Shown piece by piece: positions 54,001-61,721 of a DNA stretch of 64,000 nucleotides; within the stretch, counting starts at the first letter, position 1; each line of letters opens with the position of its first letter. The translations under genes were made by a program, and so were the position numbers. The stretch covers positions 34,257 to 98,256 of the forward strand of contig CAZKIU010000008.1 in NCBI GenBank assembly GCA_964552955.1, written 5' to 3'. The DNA is from UBA1413 sp964552955 (GTDB lineage: Bacteria > Bacteroidota > Bacteroidia > Bacteroidales > Prolixibacteraceae). Below the pieces are notes generated by a model that saw only the letters and a program-made list of their open reading frames with translations, was not told the origin of the DNA and did no database searches.

Positions 54001-54285
54001 AATTTCCTTTTGAGCACCTACAGGAATTTCCTGTGAATCATAGCCAATAAAGGAAAAAGAAAGCACCGCCCCATCGGGCGTTGCGATCTGATACCTTCCG
54101 TCGGCATCTGTAATGGTCCCCTGGACGGTCCCTTTTATGACCACATTGACCCCTGCCATGGGCATCCCTGATTCATCACTCACCTGACCCCTGACGGGAT
54201 TGGGCTGACCTATTCCCCATTGGGGAATCATCATCAGAAGCAACAAAACAGACGCCAACCACACTAGTTTGTTTTTTTTCATCAT
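51031..54285 (-). CDS. susC: SusC/RagA family TonB-dependent outer membrane receptor
   Basis: Outer-membrane TonB-dependent transporter for oligosaccharides, 1084 aa. N-terminal signal, carboxypeptidase-regulatory-like domain (GQVSDESGMPMAGVNVVIKG ... LSFSFIGYDSQEIPVG), TonB-box region (DDVVVVGYGTVRKSDISGSV), plug domain (LEGLQGAAAGVLVLRQDG ... IRIRGVATINGSANPLYVVD) and a 22-strand barrel. Directly upstream of susD. The 317-bp region before it ends the preceding transcript and leaves room for a long leader. Confidence 0.97.
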   Translation of the reverse strand: MMKKNKLVWLASVLLLLMMIPQWGIGQPNPVRGQVSDESGMPMAGVNVVIKGTVQGTITDADGRYQIATPDGAVLSFSFIGYDSQEIPVGAQKEINVKMVLSALFVDDVVVVGYGTVRKSDISGSVASVNTEEMMKKAPTNILEGLQGAAAGVLVLRQDGAPDANAAIRIRGVATINGSANPLYVVDGVQVGTNANFLAPSDIESIEVLKDASATAIYGAAGANGVIMITTKRGKAGTSNISVSADFGLQTLASTLDVGDIDQYAKNIRVARANDGALLANQIFAEKYDGKRNHIDWQDVMTRSSLKQQYGISASGGTHKTQATMSLNFLNNDGIVVNTNFKRLTARVNMLSKVNDFLEVGGDINFVHSETRGSNASYGNNGNLSSLRDMAYYCPTLDYVTPAGVLVSPNVINANGTYGTSIQSSVGSYDGGLGDNIYAIQMENNGLTKHNRVLTNSYLQVKLLKGLTFKTIGSYILQMRNFENFWGNKQRYEPDGVTKVALANYDARYQLQIDNSQSNTLALESYLTYNLNKDIHNLTVMMGNSVSKSFGSNSSATATDFPGDNIRDISLTKDLTTRTGSGAYDLEVRGISYFGRAIYSLMDRYIITGTLRRDGSSNFGAGNRWGTFPSAALAWRISEENFLQGHPLISNLKLRLGWGQTGNSGGPTDKSVAALTSNTIAYYFYPQGGPSGLGTSKQTANGYAIPLVDTRLKWETNEQSNVGVDLGLFDESLNITLDYFIRTSKDLLLNQSIRPSAGYTSVYTNYGEIRNNGIEYSIQYKKQVNRDWNFGVTLTGASLKNKVISMGADLLSVNETTTNDGSNVGPVAATSGVHWDGHSICREGYAVGSFYGYKVEGIFQNQAEVDAANAAARAKGHTQFQNANTGPGDFRYKDLNEDGFIDQKDMTILGHGFPKLNYGLNFNASYRNWDFSVHTHGVAGQDIYSYSAMTLSNIYPGDNQTIPNILTSSSKAAWTKENQSTTMAKLTILDYNYNMRGSDAWVKKGDYFKIDNVQVGYNFDPALLRSIKMEGARLYLSVQNLICISEYNKYGDPEAGHGSVLFTGLDTGRYPLPRIYSVGMNIQF

Positions 54286-54533
54286 AGTACTGTTTAAAGA
54301 GTTAGTAATTGGTTTGTTATAAAAATGATCCTTCCCTATGATCAGGAAGAAATCGTTTGTTAGGTTTTTCTTTAAAATGTGGCTTTATTACAGGTTTAGG
54401 TTTTAGTTTTAGCCATTGTAAAAATAGCCAGCGCATTCTGGGGAGAGTTTCAAATTCAGATAAACCATTTTAAATTTCAGACATTTATACTTATACGTCG
54501 GGGAGTAGAAGGTTTTACAACCTGTAAGCCGGC
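54286..54533. other. susC upstream region
   Basis: AT-rich region with two copies of GTTTGTTA (about 54312 and 54355) and, on the minus strand, TGAATTTG (54451-54458, one mismatch from the -7 box) about 165 bp from the susC start. A regulator site is expected here but none is certain. Confidence 0.4.
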
Positions 54534-54572
54534 GGTCATAAAAACAAAGGGGCCGGTTAATCAACCAGCCCC
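54534..54572 (-). terminator. Terminator after CE6-GH43
   Basis: Hairpin GGGGCCGGTT-AATC-AACCAGCCCC (54549-54572, one mismatch), followed on the minus strand by TTTGTTTTTATG. It separates the CE6-GH43 transcript from susCD. Confidence 0.8.
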
Positions 54573-54602
54573 ATGAAAATCTATGCAAATCGAAAAAGGA
54601 AT

Positions 54603-56348
54603 CTATGGTAAAATGGCCCTAACCCCCTGGGTGGTCTGAATGATTTTCTGAATCGTCCCATCGGGATTATAAAACATCTCATCCACGCAAACTGAACGCC
54701 GGTAGCTGCCCCCGGTGGGCAGGGTGCCATTGTGGGTGAAGAAATAGCTTTTCCCTTTGTAGTCGATGATGCCCGGGTGGGTAGTGAAACTATTGGGTGT
54801 ATTTTCCTGAATGATGCCATGGTAGATCCATGGTCCTTCCGGACTATTCGCGGTACAATATTCAATCATTTCAGGTTTGGTTCCCGCCCCGGCGTAAACC
54901 AGGTAGTAGAGGCCATTTCTTTTATAGAGCCAGGGGCCTTCGATGAAGTTTTGTGGTTTGAAGGTATGGATGGGGCTGTCGAGTTCGACCATGTTTTCCT
55001 TGAGTCTGACCCATTTGCAGCTGCCATTGCCCCAATACAGGTAAGCCTGACCGTTGTCGTCGATAAAGACGGTGGGGTCGATGTCGTCCCAGGCGTGGGG
55101 CATATCGGTGGTCATCTCATTAACGATCAACGCTTTTCCAATAGCATCCCTGAAAGGACCCATGGGGCGGTCTGAAACAGCCACTCCGATAGCGGCGCCT
55201 CCCTTGCTGTTTTCGTCGCTTTTATGGAAGGTGGATACAAACCAGTAAAACCGACCATTTCTTTCGACACATTGTGCGGCATAGGCATCCCCGGTGGCCC
55301 AGCTAAAGGTTTGGGGTGACAGACAGACGCCGTAGTCGGTCCAGTTGACCATATCAGTGGTGGAAAAGACGCACCAGTCGGGCATTTTATAGTTGGGGGC
55401 TGTCACCGAGGCCGTATCGTGGCCGGTGTAGAGGAAAAGGGTATCGCGGAAGACAATGGGAGCGGGATCTGCCGTAAAGAGATGTGTAAAGAGCGGGTTT
55501 CCAGAATGGATGGGGTTGCCCTGGAGGGCAAGCATTTTATGGGCATATCTTTTCCCGAGTTCCCGGTATCCTGCAGCGTTGAAATGAAGGTTATCGCGGC
55601 CATCGGTACAACCGGCGGAAGAGATTACATGCGCAGTGGGGATGGATGCGGGCAGTTGTCCGATAATCTGGTTCATAGAGGCGGAAACGCCCTGCTGGTC
55701 AGCATGGACCACTTCGCCTGCCAGCAGGGGTACCTGTCGCGGGTCGAGGTTCAGGTCGCTGATCAGGTGCTCATACACCTGTTTCACTTTTTGGGGCCAA
55801 AGGGTATCGTTGGTATTGGATTCGCCCTGGTGGAGCAGGATGCCTTTGATGACGCCGTCTTTCTGCGCCAGCCGGGCCATTTCGACCAGCCGCCCGTATG
55901 GATTGCCGCCGTATTCGGCAAGCATACCTTTCATCCAGCCGGGAGCCGTCGCCACATAGTCCACATGGTTCTCCTTGTCGAAAAGCTCTATTTTGCACCC
56001 CCCGACCGCCACCACGATCACGCCAACCTTCACCTTTTCAGGAAGATTGGCGACCATGGTGCGACCGAAATAATCGGCTGGCCCCAGGTTCGTGCGGCAC
56101 CGGCATAAGGGAGGTACCGCCGGATACCACTTCCCCATCTGACGGTCAGGCTTGACGCAATCCACCGCCGACATCATCAGAAAACGGGGATTGACCGTTG
56201 AATCCTGCACCTCGGCACGGGCGGCCCCCTCCATGTTCGACTGCCCCAAACATAAATAAATGTGGAAATCGGGGTCCTGGGCCGATACCCCAAGTCCACA
56301 CAAGACTATACAGAGGAAAAGAGCGAATTTTGATAGTATGCTTCTCAT
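54603..56348 (-). CDS. Bimodular CE6 acetylxylan esterase - GH43
   Basis: 581-aa exported protein. After a signal peptide (ALFLCIVLCGLGVSAQ), an SGNH-type CE6 esterase (about 25-255): nucleophile Ser in LCLGQSNMEGAA, Gly region VIVVAVGGCKIE, Gln-Gly-Glu in LLHQGESNTND, and a His in DNLHFNAAGYRELG. Then a GH43 propeller (about 265-581): FTADPAPIVFRDTLFL (base Asp), WDDIDPTVFIDDNG, FIEGPWLYKRNGLYYL (acid Glu). It could remove acetyl groups and arabinose or xylose from the same substrate. No CBM follows the GH43 module. A terminator follows. Confidence 0.92.
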   Translation of the reverse strand: MRSILSKFALFLCIVLCGLGVSAQDPDFHIYLCLGQSNMEGAARAEVQDSTVNPRFLMMSAVDCVKPDRQMGKWYPAVPPLCRCRTNLGPADYFGRTMVANLPEKVKVGVIVVAVGGCKIELFDKENHVDYVATAPGWMKGMLAEYGGNPYGRLVEMARLAQKDGVIKGILLHQGESNTNDTLWPQKVKQVYEHLISDLNLDPRQVPLLAGEVVHADQQGVSASMNQIIGQLPASIPTAHVISSAGCTDGRDNLHFNAAGYRELGKRYAHKMLALQGNPIHSGNPLFTHLFTADPAPIVFRDTLFLYTGHDTASVTAPNYKMPDWCVFSTTDMVNWTDYGVCLSPQTFSWATGDAYAAQCVERNGRFYWFVSTFHKSDENSKGGAAIGVAVSDRPMGPFRDAIGKALIVNEMTTDMPHAWDDIDPTVFIDDNGQAYLYWGNGSCKWVRLKENMVELDSPIHTFKPQNFIEGPWLYKRNGLYYLVYAGAGTKPEMIEYCTANSPEGPWIYHGIIQENTPNSFTTHPGIIDYKGKSYFFTHNGTLPTGGSYRRSVCVDEMFYNPDGTIQKIIQTTQGVRAILP

Positions 56349-56457
56349 TATATTAAGGCTATTTTACATTCTGAAACAGAAATCCCGGGGCCTTCGGTAC
56401 CTTCATGACGGTTGACATTGTATGATGCATTAGCTTTTGGTGATGCCCTGACCAGGT

Positions 56458-57288
56458 TTATTTGAACAGGAACTGCGCGAAATGGTAGAGGCTGTTTTTC
56501 CAGACTTTAAAATCGTGTTGTCCCTGGTCAATCCAATAGACATGGGGGATCTTGTTTTGGTCGAGATAATCGTGCAACCCCTTACTGATATGGATCAATC
56601 CATCCTGGTCGCCGCACGAGATCCATAACAGTTTCAGTTGTTGCCGGGTTTTAGCTGGGTCAGGCACCAGTTCCGCAGGCTTTTGGGTATTGGGGGCCGA
56701 TGAGAACCCACCTACCCAGGCAAAGGCATCCAGGTTACCCAACCCAAAATTGAGCGACTGTCCGCCCCCCATGGATAATCCGGCAATGGCGCGGTTTTCC
56801 CGGTCTTTCACCACGGGAAGATGGCTCTCGAAAAAGGGGATCAGGTCATGAAGCAGATCCTTCTCGAAAGTCGCAAAGGCCTCCACCTTGTCCCGGGCGA
56901 AAATATTCCCGGTGGCCCGGTCATCCTTCATTGCCCTTCCGTTAGGCATCACCACAATCATCGGAGTTAATTTCCCTTCCGCATAAAGGTTATCGAGAAT
57001 CACCTCAGGATGCCCGCCATTCAGCCATTCCTTTTCGTCACCTCCAATTCCGTGAAGCAGATACAGCACCGGGTATTTCTGATCTGCGGAATAACCCGGG
57101 GGAGTATAGATGAGTGCTTTTCTGGTGGTCCCCACCGTCTCCGAAGGATAACTCAGCGTATCGATTTTCCCCTGGGGGATTCCACTTCGTACCTCGTCAA
57201 AACCGGAGGGAGGTGAGCCCAGTTCACTCTGTGCGGAGAGGGTTCCCACTATCCACATCCCTGATAAGAAAAGAATCAGTTTATTCAT
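56458..57288 (-). CDS. Esterase, CE1-type (feruloyl/acetyl esterase-like)
   Basis: 276-aa exported alpha/beta-hydrolase. Signal peptide MNKLILFLSGMWIVGTLSAQ. Motifs: ALIYTPPGYSADQKYPVLYL, LLHGIGGDEKEWLNGG, nucleophile Ser in AGLSMGGGQSLNFG, acidic LWISCGDQDGL, His in DQGQHDFKVWKNS. A start nine codons upstream (57315) is also possible. It is the first gene of the PUL on this strand. Xylan esters are the likely substrate from context. Confidence 0.9.
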   Translation of the reverse strand: MNKLILFLSGMWIVGTLSAQSELGSPPSGFDEVRSGIPQGKIDTLSYPSETVGTTRKALIYTPPGYSADQKYPVLYLLHGIGGDEKEWLNGGHPEVILDNLYAEGKLTPMIVVMPNGRAMKDDRATGNIFARDKVEAFATFEKDLLHDLIPFFESHLPVVKDRENRAIAGLSMGGGQSLNFGLGNLDAFAWVGGFSSAPNTQKPAELVPDPAKTRQQLKLLWISCGDQDGLIHISKGLHDYLDQNKIPHVYWIDQGQHDFKVWKNSLYHFAQFLFK

Positions 57289-57465
57289 CGCCTTACTTGT
57301 CTGTAAAAATTTCATATTCCCGGATAACTGCCGGGACCGGAAGGACGTATGCATGAGCCACACCTTTCCCGGAGGGGTTAAAGTTAAGGTAACAGCAGTC
57401 CGGCCACTTTCAATTTCAGATAATCTGTTTCAGGAAACAGATATTTAAAGGCATCCGGGTGCCCG

Positions 57466-57897
57466 TCATCCCTGGCCGCCATATTTCGCTTGTAAAAAGC
57501 GGATGGTTGCACCCATGATTTTTTTCAACGCTTCCTGGTTGATGTCGGAGAGTTTTTTAACATAAATACACCCCTTCCCCATTTTGAATTTTCCCAAGTT
57601 TTTCAGAAGAGGTTCATGTTCTTCCATTCCGGAATAGACATAAAGGGAAATCGCCGCTTTCCGGGGAGAGAATCCCACGAGGGGCCAATCCCCTTCCTGC
57701 CGGCTTCGCTCCGATTTATAATGGTAGGAGCCAAATCCGATGATGGAGGCCCCCCACATTTGCGGTTCGAAGCCTGTGAACTCCTGCATCATTTTCAGCA
57801 GTTCAAAGCTGTCGTGGCGTTTTTGTTCCGTATCGGCAAAAGAAAGGATGAACTCCCGCACATCGGCGTCATTCTTTTTGGTTTTCAGTTCGGCCAT
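57466..57897 (-). CDS. DUF1801 family protein
   Basis: 143 aa with MAELKTKKNDADVREFILSF, the WGASIIGFGSYHYK segment, and YSGMEEHEPLLKNLGKFKMGKGCIYVKKLSDI, the signatures of this YdhG-like family of unknown function. Not obviously linked to the PUL. The 215 bp after its start up to the IS left end (57898-58112) hold nothing recognisable. Confidence 0.85.
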   Translation of the reverse strand: MAELKTKKNDADVREFILSFADTEQKRHDSFELLKMMQEFTGFEPQMWGASIIGFGSYHYKSERSRQEGDWPLVGFSPRKAAISLYVYSGMEEHEPLLKNLGKFKMGKGCIYVKKLSDINQEALKKIMGATIRFLQAKYGGQG

Positions 57898-58112
57898 ATT
57901 ATAAAGATTCAGGTTTATCTGGCCATAAATTTAACATCTCTTTTCGGGTAAATTACTAAAAGTGCATCCTGATTCAAAATCTCATTAAAAGAGCCTCGTG
58001 CAATGCAGACACCATCAGGTCAGGTTGCAGAAAGTCAGAGTGGGCTTGACCCCTTGGATTTACTGCCATAACGGCTTATATATTTACACATTGCCATGGC
58101 AATTTCTTACTT

Positions 58113-58129
58113 ACCTAAATTGAGCGATT
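58113..58129 (+). repeat. IS1380 remnant left terminal inverted repeat
   Basis: ACCTAAATTGAGCGATT; pairs with 59270-59286. Confidence 0.85.
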
Positions 58130-58286
58130 TATTTTAAAAAAGTAAAAGAAAGTTCGTTTATTAACCTAATAATGAGTATTTTAGAAGTGTCCTAACATAT
58201 AAAAACTCATCACTTTTTAGGTGAACAGATAAAAAGGCTTTTTTTCAAAACTTTCTATTATTCCCAATAAACTGTTTCGCAAGATA

Positions 58287-59070
58287 TTGCATGAACTTTT
58301 CATCTGGAGGTTACGGATTGAAAAACCGCAGATACTGATTTCAGGAATCGATACCATGGTAATGGATAACGATTACGCCAAAAATCGGGAAGGTTGTGAG
58401 CCGCCCTATAAGAAAAAGAAAGGCATCCAACCTCTGCATGTTTGCTGGGGTCCTTACCTGATCGATGTGATTTTCAGAGTTGGCAGTGCTCATTCAAATC
58501 ACGGAACCGACTATATTGATTCAATTACTGACATTGTACGACTTATCCGGAGAAGATTTTCAGAGAAAATACCCATTATTCTTTACGCAGACAGCGGATT
58601 TGCCGATCAGAAGGCCTTCGAATGTTTTGAAAATGATCTTTTTATCCATTAGTAAAGAAGCTGACGACAGATTGCTGGCTGCCGGTGGTGTAAAATATTT
58701 TGAAGCCCAAACGATCATCTCCCTGGCACATGAGAGAGGTGTGGACGAGCTCATTCATCGCTAAATCAAAGAATTAGCTACCAAAGAACAATTGCCGTTC
58801 AAGTCTTTTGGGACGAACCGGGCCTACTATTATCTGCTTGTAATTGCTCACTTTATGTTTGAAAGTTACAAACGGGATATTACTCCGGATATCATTCCAT
58901 TCACGGTTTATCCCAATACATTCCGCAGAAAACTGATTGATTCTGCGGTTAAGATTACATCCAGCTCCAGGCACATTATTATGAGCGTTACCAGGACCAT
59001 TAGTGAAACCATAAATATTGATACCCTATGGAAAAGATGCCAGTCTCCACCGGAAATTCAATTTTGTTAA
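58287..59070 (+). pseudogene. IS1380-family transposase, fragmented
   Basis: DDE transposase pieces in different frames. Piece 1 (58287-58652): ISGIDTMVMDNDYAKNREGC, YKKKKGIQPLHVCWG, FRVGSAHSNHGTDYID and ILYADSGFADQKAFECFE keep the first Asp and YKKKKG signatures. Piece 2 (to 58764), after a frameshift near 58640: EADDRLLAAGGVKYFE. Piece 3 (58792-59070): LPFKSFGTNRAYYYLLVIAH and TFRRKLIDSAVKI. The N-terminal third is missing. Not functional. Confidence 0.85.
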
Positions 59071-59227
59071 CGAAAAAACGAGAATATATGCCCCAAAAAG
59101 TATCTTACCTGGGAAAGGAATGTAAGAAGCCCAAATCAATTAAAATAATATACACCTTCTTGACCCCAAATAGGAAAAACCTCCAGTTTAACCAACACCG
59201 CACTGAAGTATCCACCTAAAATTTCTG

Positions 59228-59235
59228 TAAATTTG
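59228..59235 (+). promoter_or_regulatory. Outward-facing -7-like element inside the IS remnant
   Basis: TAAATTTG, an exact TAnnTTTG, 80 bp before the GH31 ATG and inside the right end of the IS. No TTTG at -33, so weak. Confidence 0.35.
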
Positions 59236-59269
59236 CACAAGCCGACCAAAAGGCCAAAGTGAAATTATT

Positions 59270-59286
59270 AATCGCTCAATTTAGGT
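59270..59286 (-). repeat. IS1380 remnant right terminal inverted repeat
   Basis: Complement of the left repeat; ends 28 bp before the GH31 start codon. Confidence 0.85.
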
Positions 59287-59314
59287 TATTGATAAATCAA
59301 CTTTAAACTAAATC

Positions 59315-61720
59315 ATGACTTCAAAATTTGTTTTCCTGATTAAAGCTCTTGCATCCACCCTGCTTTTCAGTTTGTTCTTTCTTACATCATTTGCTCAGTC
59401 AGGAGCAAAGCTTTTAAATATTCAGCTCGACAACAAAACTTCCGTCCGGATTCAGGCTTGTTCCGATCAGGTTTTTCGCATCCGGGTTTCGGCTGACGGC
59501 CAGTTTCCTGAAACATTGATGGAACGTTACGGAATCCTGAAAACCGACTGGAAGGTCCCGGAAACCAAACTGAAACCGGGGAAAGGCAAACAGGTAATTG
59601 TCACGGCAAACTATCAGCTTGAAGTAAATCCGAAAACCGGAGAGATTTCGGTTACCGATGCAAAAGGGAAAACCCTGATTAACCGGATCTCGGTGATCGA
59701 TTCAAAAAACAGTTTGTGCACCGAACTGGCCAGTTCGCTGAACACCTATTTCGGTAAACCGAAGAGTGGAGTGGGAATTATCGGCTCGAATAAAGGTCCG
59801 GCCGAAAACAAGGAAACGGAGGAAGTTGGTGACGTTTCGAAAAGCCGCGTGATCGATTTTTCGCTGAATGCCGGCGAACGGCTCTATGGCGGTGGCAACA
59901 CCAGCCGGAATAACATTCAGCATCGCGGAACAGCATTGCGCATGTGGGCTACCTACCAGAAAACCGAAATCCCGATGCCATTTATGATGAGTTCTTCGGG
60001 ATGGGGTGTTTTCAACAATACAACCGCAAAAAACTTCTTCGACATCGGGCGTTTTCAGAAGGATAAACTGTTAATCTACAACACCGACGGATCTGCTGAT
60101 TTTTACCTGATGCTGGGAAGTTCAATGCCCGATATCATCAACCAGTACACCACCATTACCGGCAGGCCTTACCTCATGCCCAAATGGGGATACGGACTGG
60201 CATTTGGCGGCAATATGAGTGAAGATCAGCTCGACATTATGAACGATGCCGTGCAATTCAGGGATGGAATGATTCCGTGCGATATCTTCTGGCTAGAACC
60301 ACAGTGGATGAGCAAACGCTACGACTTTTCCACTGCTAAAAGCTGGAACCTCGATAAATTTCCGGCAGAACCTTTCTGGAAAGTGAAACAATATCCCAAA
60401 TATGAAGACCCAGGCTTGTTTATTGGCAAGCTCCATGGCATGGGTTTTAAAATGGCTTTGTGGTTGTGTATCGATCACGACATGAGCATTGCCGAAGAAG
60501 ACCGTCTGGCCCAAAAAGATGGAAAACCGCAATCAGGACAGGAGCACTGGTTTGATCACCTGACTCATTTCATCGATCAGGGTATTGATGGATTCAAACT
60601 TGATCCGGCACACACACTTGATGATCAGCATCCCGGCATGAAATATTACAACGGCTACACCGACAAGGAAATGCACAACCTGAACCAGATTTTACTGCAG
60701 AAACAGATGGAGCTAACTTTCCGCGAACACAAAGGAATCCGCTCTTTTCACCATTATTGCGGCGGCTACTCTGGAACCCAGCACTGGGGCGTTTCAACCA
60801 GCGGCGACAATGGCGGAGGAAGAGATGCGCTTTTCGATCAGTTAAACCTGGGATTAAGTGGCTATGTGAATACCTCTGCTGATGTTTTAACTGATGTAAC
60901 GGATAACATAGCCGGCATGCATCTTGGCTTTTTCCTGCCGTGGATTCAGGTGAACAGCTGGTACAATTTGCTTCACCCGTGGTATATGTGTCCCGATGAA
61001 AAAGAAGCGTTCCGCTACTATGCGCAATTGCGCAACAGTTTGTTCCCCTATATTTATTCGGCAGCGTTGGAAGGCAGCCAAACCGGGATGCCGATTTTGC
61101 GGGCCATGCCGCTGGTTTTCCCTGATGATCGCAAGGTTGACAACATGATTTACCAGTACATGTTTGGCGAAAACCTGCTGGTAGGTGTTTTCAGCGACTC
61201 GATTTACCTGCCTGAAGGAAACTGGACCAATTACTGGACCGGTGAAAAAGTCTCAGGTGGAAAGACGGTATACTGCAAAGCCCCGGCCAAACGTGGCGGA
61301 CCGTTGTTTATCCGTGAAGGAGCCATTATTCCGTACCAGAAACCGATGCATTACATTGGCGAATTGCCGGTCGATACGCTGATCGTCCGGGTTTCGCCAG
61401 AAAAGACTAGTGCCTACACACTTTGGGAAGACGATGGCCTGAGCTACGATTACGAAAATGGAGTGTTTGCCAAAACCCGCTTTGAATGTACCGACTCGGC
61501 CAACGAAACTCAATTTACTATATTTGCTACCGAAGGAACATACATAGGCATTTACCCATCGCGCACCTACAAACTGGAAATAGATTCTTCAGCAAAACCG
61601 ACTCAGGTATTGGTCAATGGCAGCAAAACAGAGAACTGGAACTATAACTCGGGGAAAGTGATACTTACCGTCAGTCAGAACAATGTCAGGGAAAAACAAA
61701 CCATCAAAATCACCAAATAG
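59315..61720 (+). CDS. Glycoside hydrolase family 31 (alpha-glucosidase or alpha-xylosidase)
   Basis: 801-aa exported enzyme. Signal peptide (LASTLLFSLFFLTSFAQS). N-terminal beta-sandwich with RLYGGGNTSRNNIQHRG, GH31 barrel from about residue 285 (LMPKWGYGLAFGGNMSEDQL), nucleophile Asp in GIDGFKLDPAHTL, acid/base region TSGDNGGGRDALF, and the C-terminal domains with LPEGNWTNYWTGEKVSGGKT. Base composition is visibly lower in GC than the PUL genes. Together with the GH29 gene two genes on, a role on xyloglucan or fucosylated glycans is conceivable; GH31 specificity cannot be read here. Confidence 0.92.
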   Translation: MTSKFVFLIKALASTLLFSLFFLTSFAQSGAKLLNIQLDNKTSVRIQACSDQVFRIRVSADGQFPETLMERYGILKTDWKVPETKLKPGKGKQVIVTANYQLEVNPKTGEISVTDAKGKTLINRISVIDSKNSLCTELASSLNTYFGKPKSGVGIIGSNKGPAENKETEEVGDVSKSRVIDFSLNAGERLYGGGNTSRNNIQHRGTALRMWATYQKTEIPMPFMMSSSGWGVFNNTTAKNFFDIGRFQKDKLLIYNTDGSADFYLMLGSSMPDIINQYTTITGRPYLMPKWGYGLAFGGNMSEDQLDIMNDAVQFRDGMIPCDIFWLEPQWMSKRYDFSTAKSWNLDKFPAEPFWKVKQYPKYEDPGLFIGKLHGMGFKMALWLCIDHDMSIAEEDRLAQKDGKPQSGQEHWFDHLTHFIDQGIDGFKLDPAHTLDDQHPGMKYYNGYTDKEMHNLNQILLQKQMELTFREHKGIRSFHHYCGGYSGTQHWGVSTSGDNGGGRDALFDQLNLGLSGYVNTSADVLTDVTDNIAGMHLGFFLPWIQVNSWYNLLHPWYMCPDEKEAFRYYAQLRNSLFPYIYSAALEGSQTGMPILRAMPLVFPDDRKVDNMIYQYMFGENLLVGVFSDSIYLPEGNWTNYWTGEKVSGGKTVYCKAPAKRGGPLFIREGAIIPYQKPMHYIGELPVDTLIVRVSPEKTSAYTLWEDDGLSYDYENGVFAKTRFECTDSANETQFTIFATEGTYIGIYPSRTYKLEIDSSAKPTQVLVNGSKTENWNYNSGKVILTVSQNNVREKQTIKITK

Positions 61721-61721
61721 G

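Larger units (their letters stand above)
58113..59286 (+). mobile_element. IS1380-family remnant with intact terminal inverted repeats
   Basis: Bounded by 17-bp perfect inverted repeats ACCTAAATTGAGCGATT (58113-58129) and its complement (59270-59286). The span of 1.17 kb is shorter than usual members. The flanking 4 bp (ACTT left, TATT right) do not match, so no target duplication is evident. It contains the broken transposase below. Confidence 0.8.

Noticed and set aside
57898..58112. tRNA or small RNA gene in the spacer before the IS
   Set aside because: No cloverleaf or TTCRA arm could be found on either strand.
58113..59286. A 4-bp target duplication around the IS1380 remnant
   Set aside because: Flanking bases differ (ACTT and TATT).
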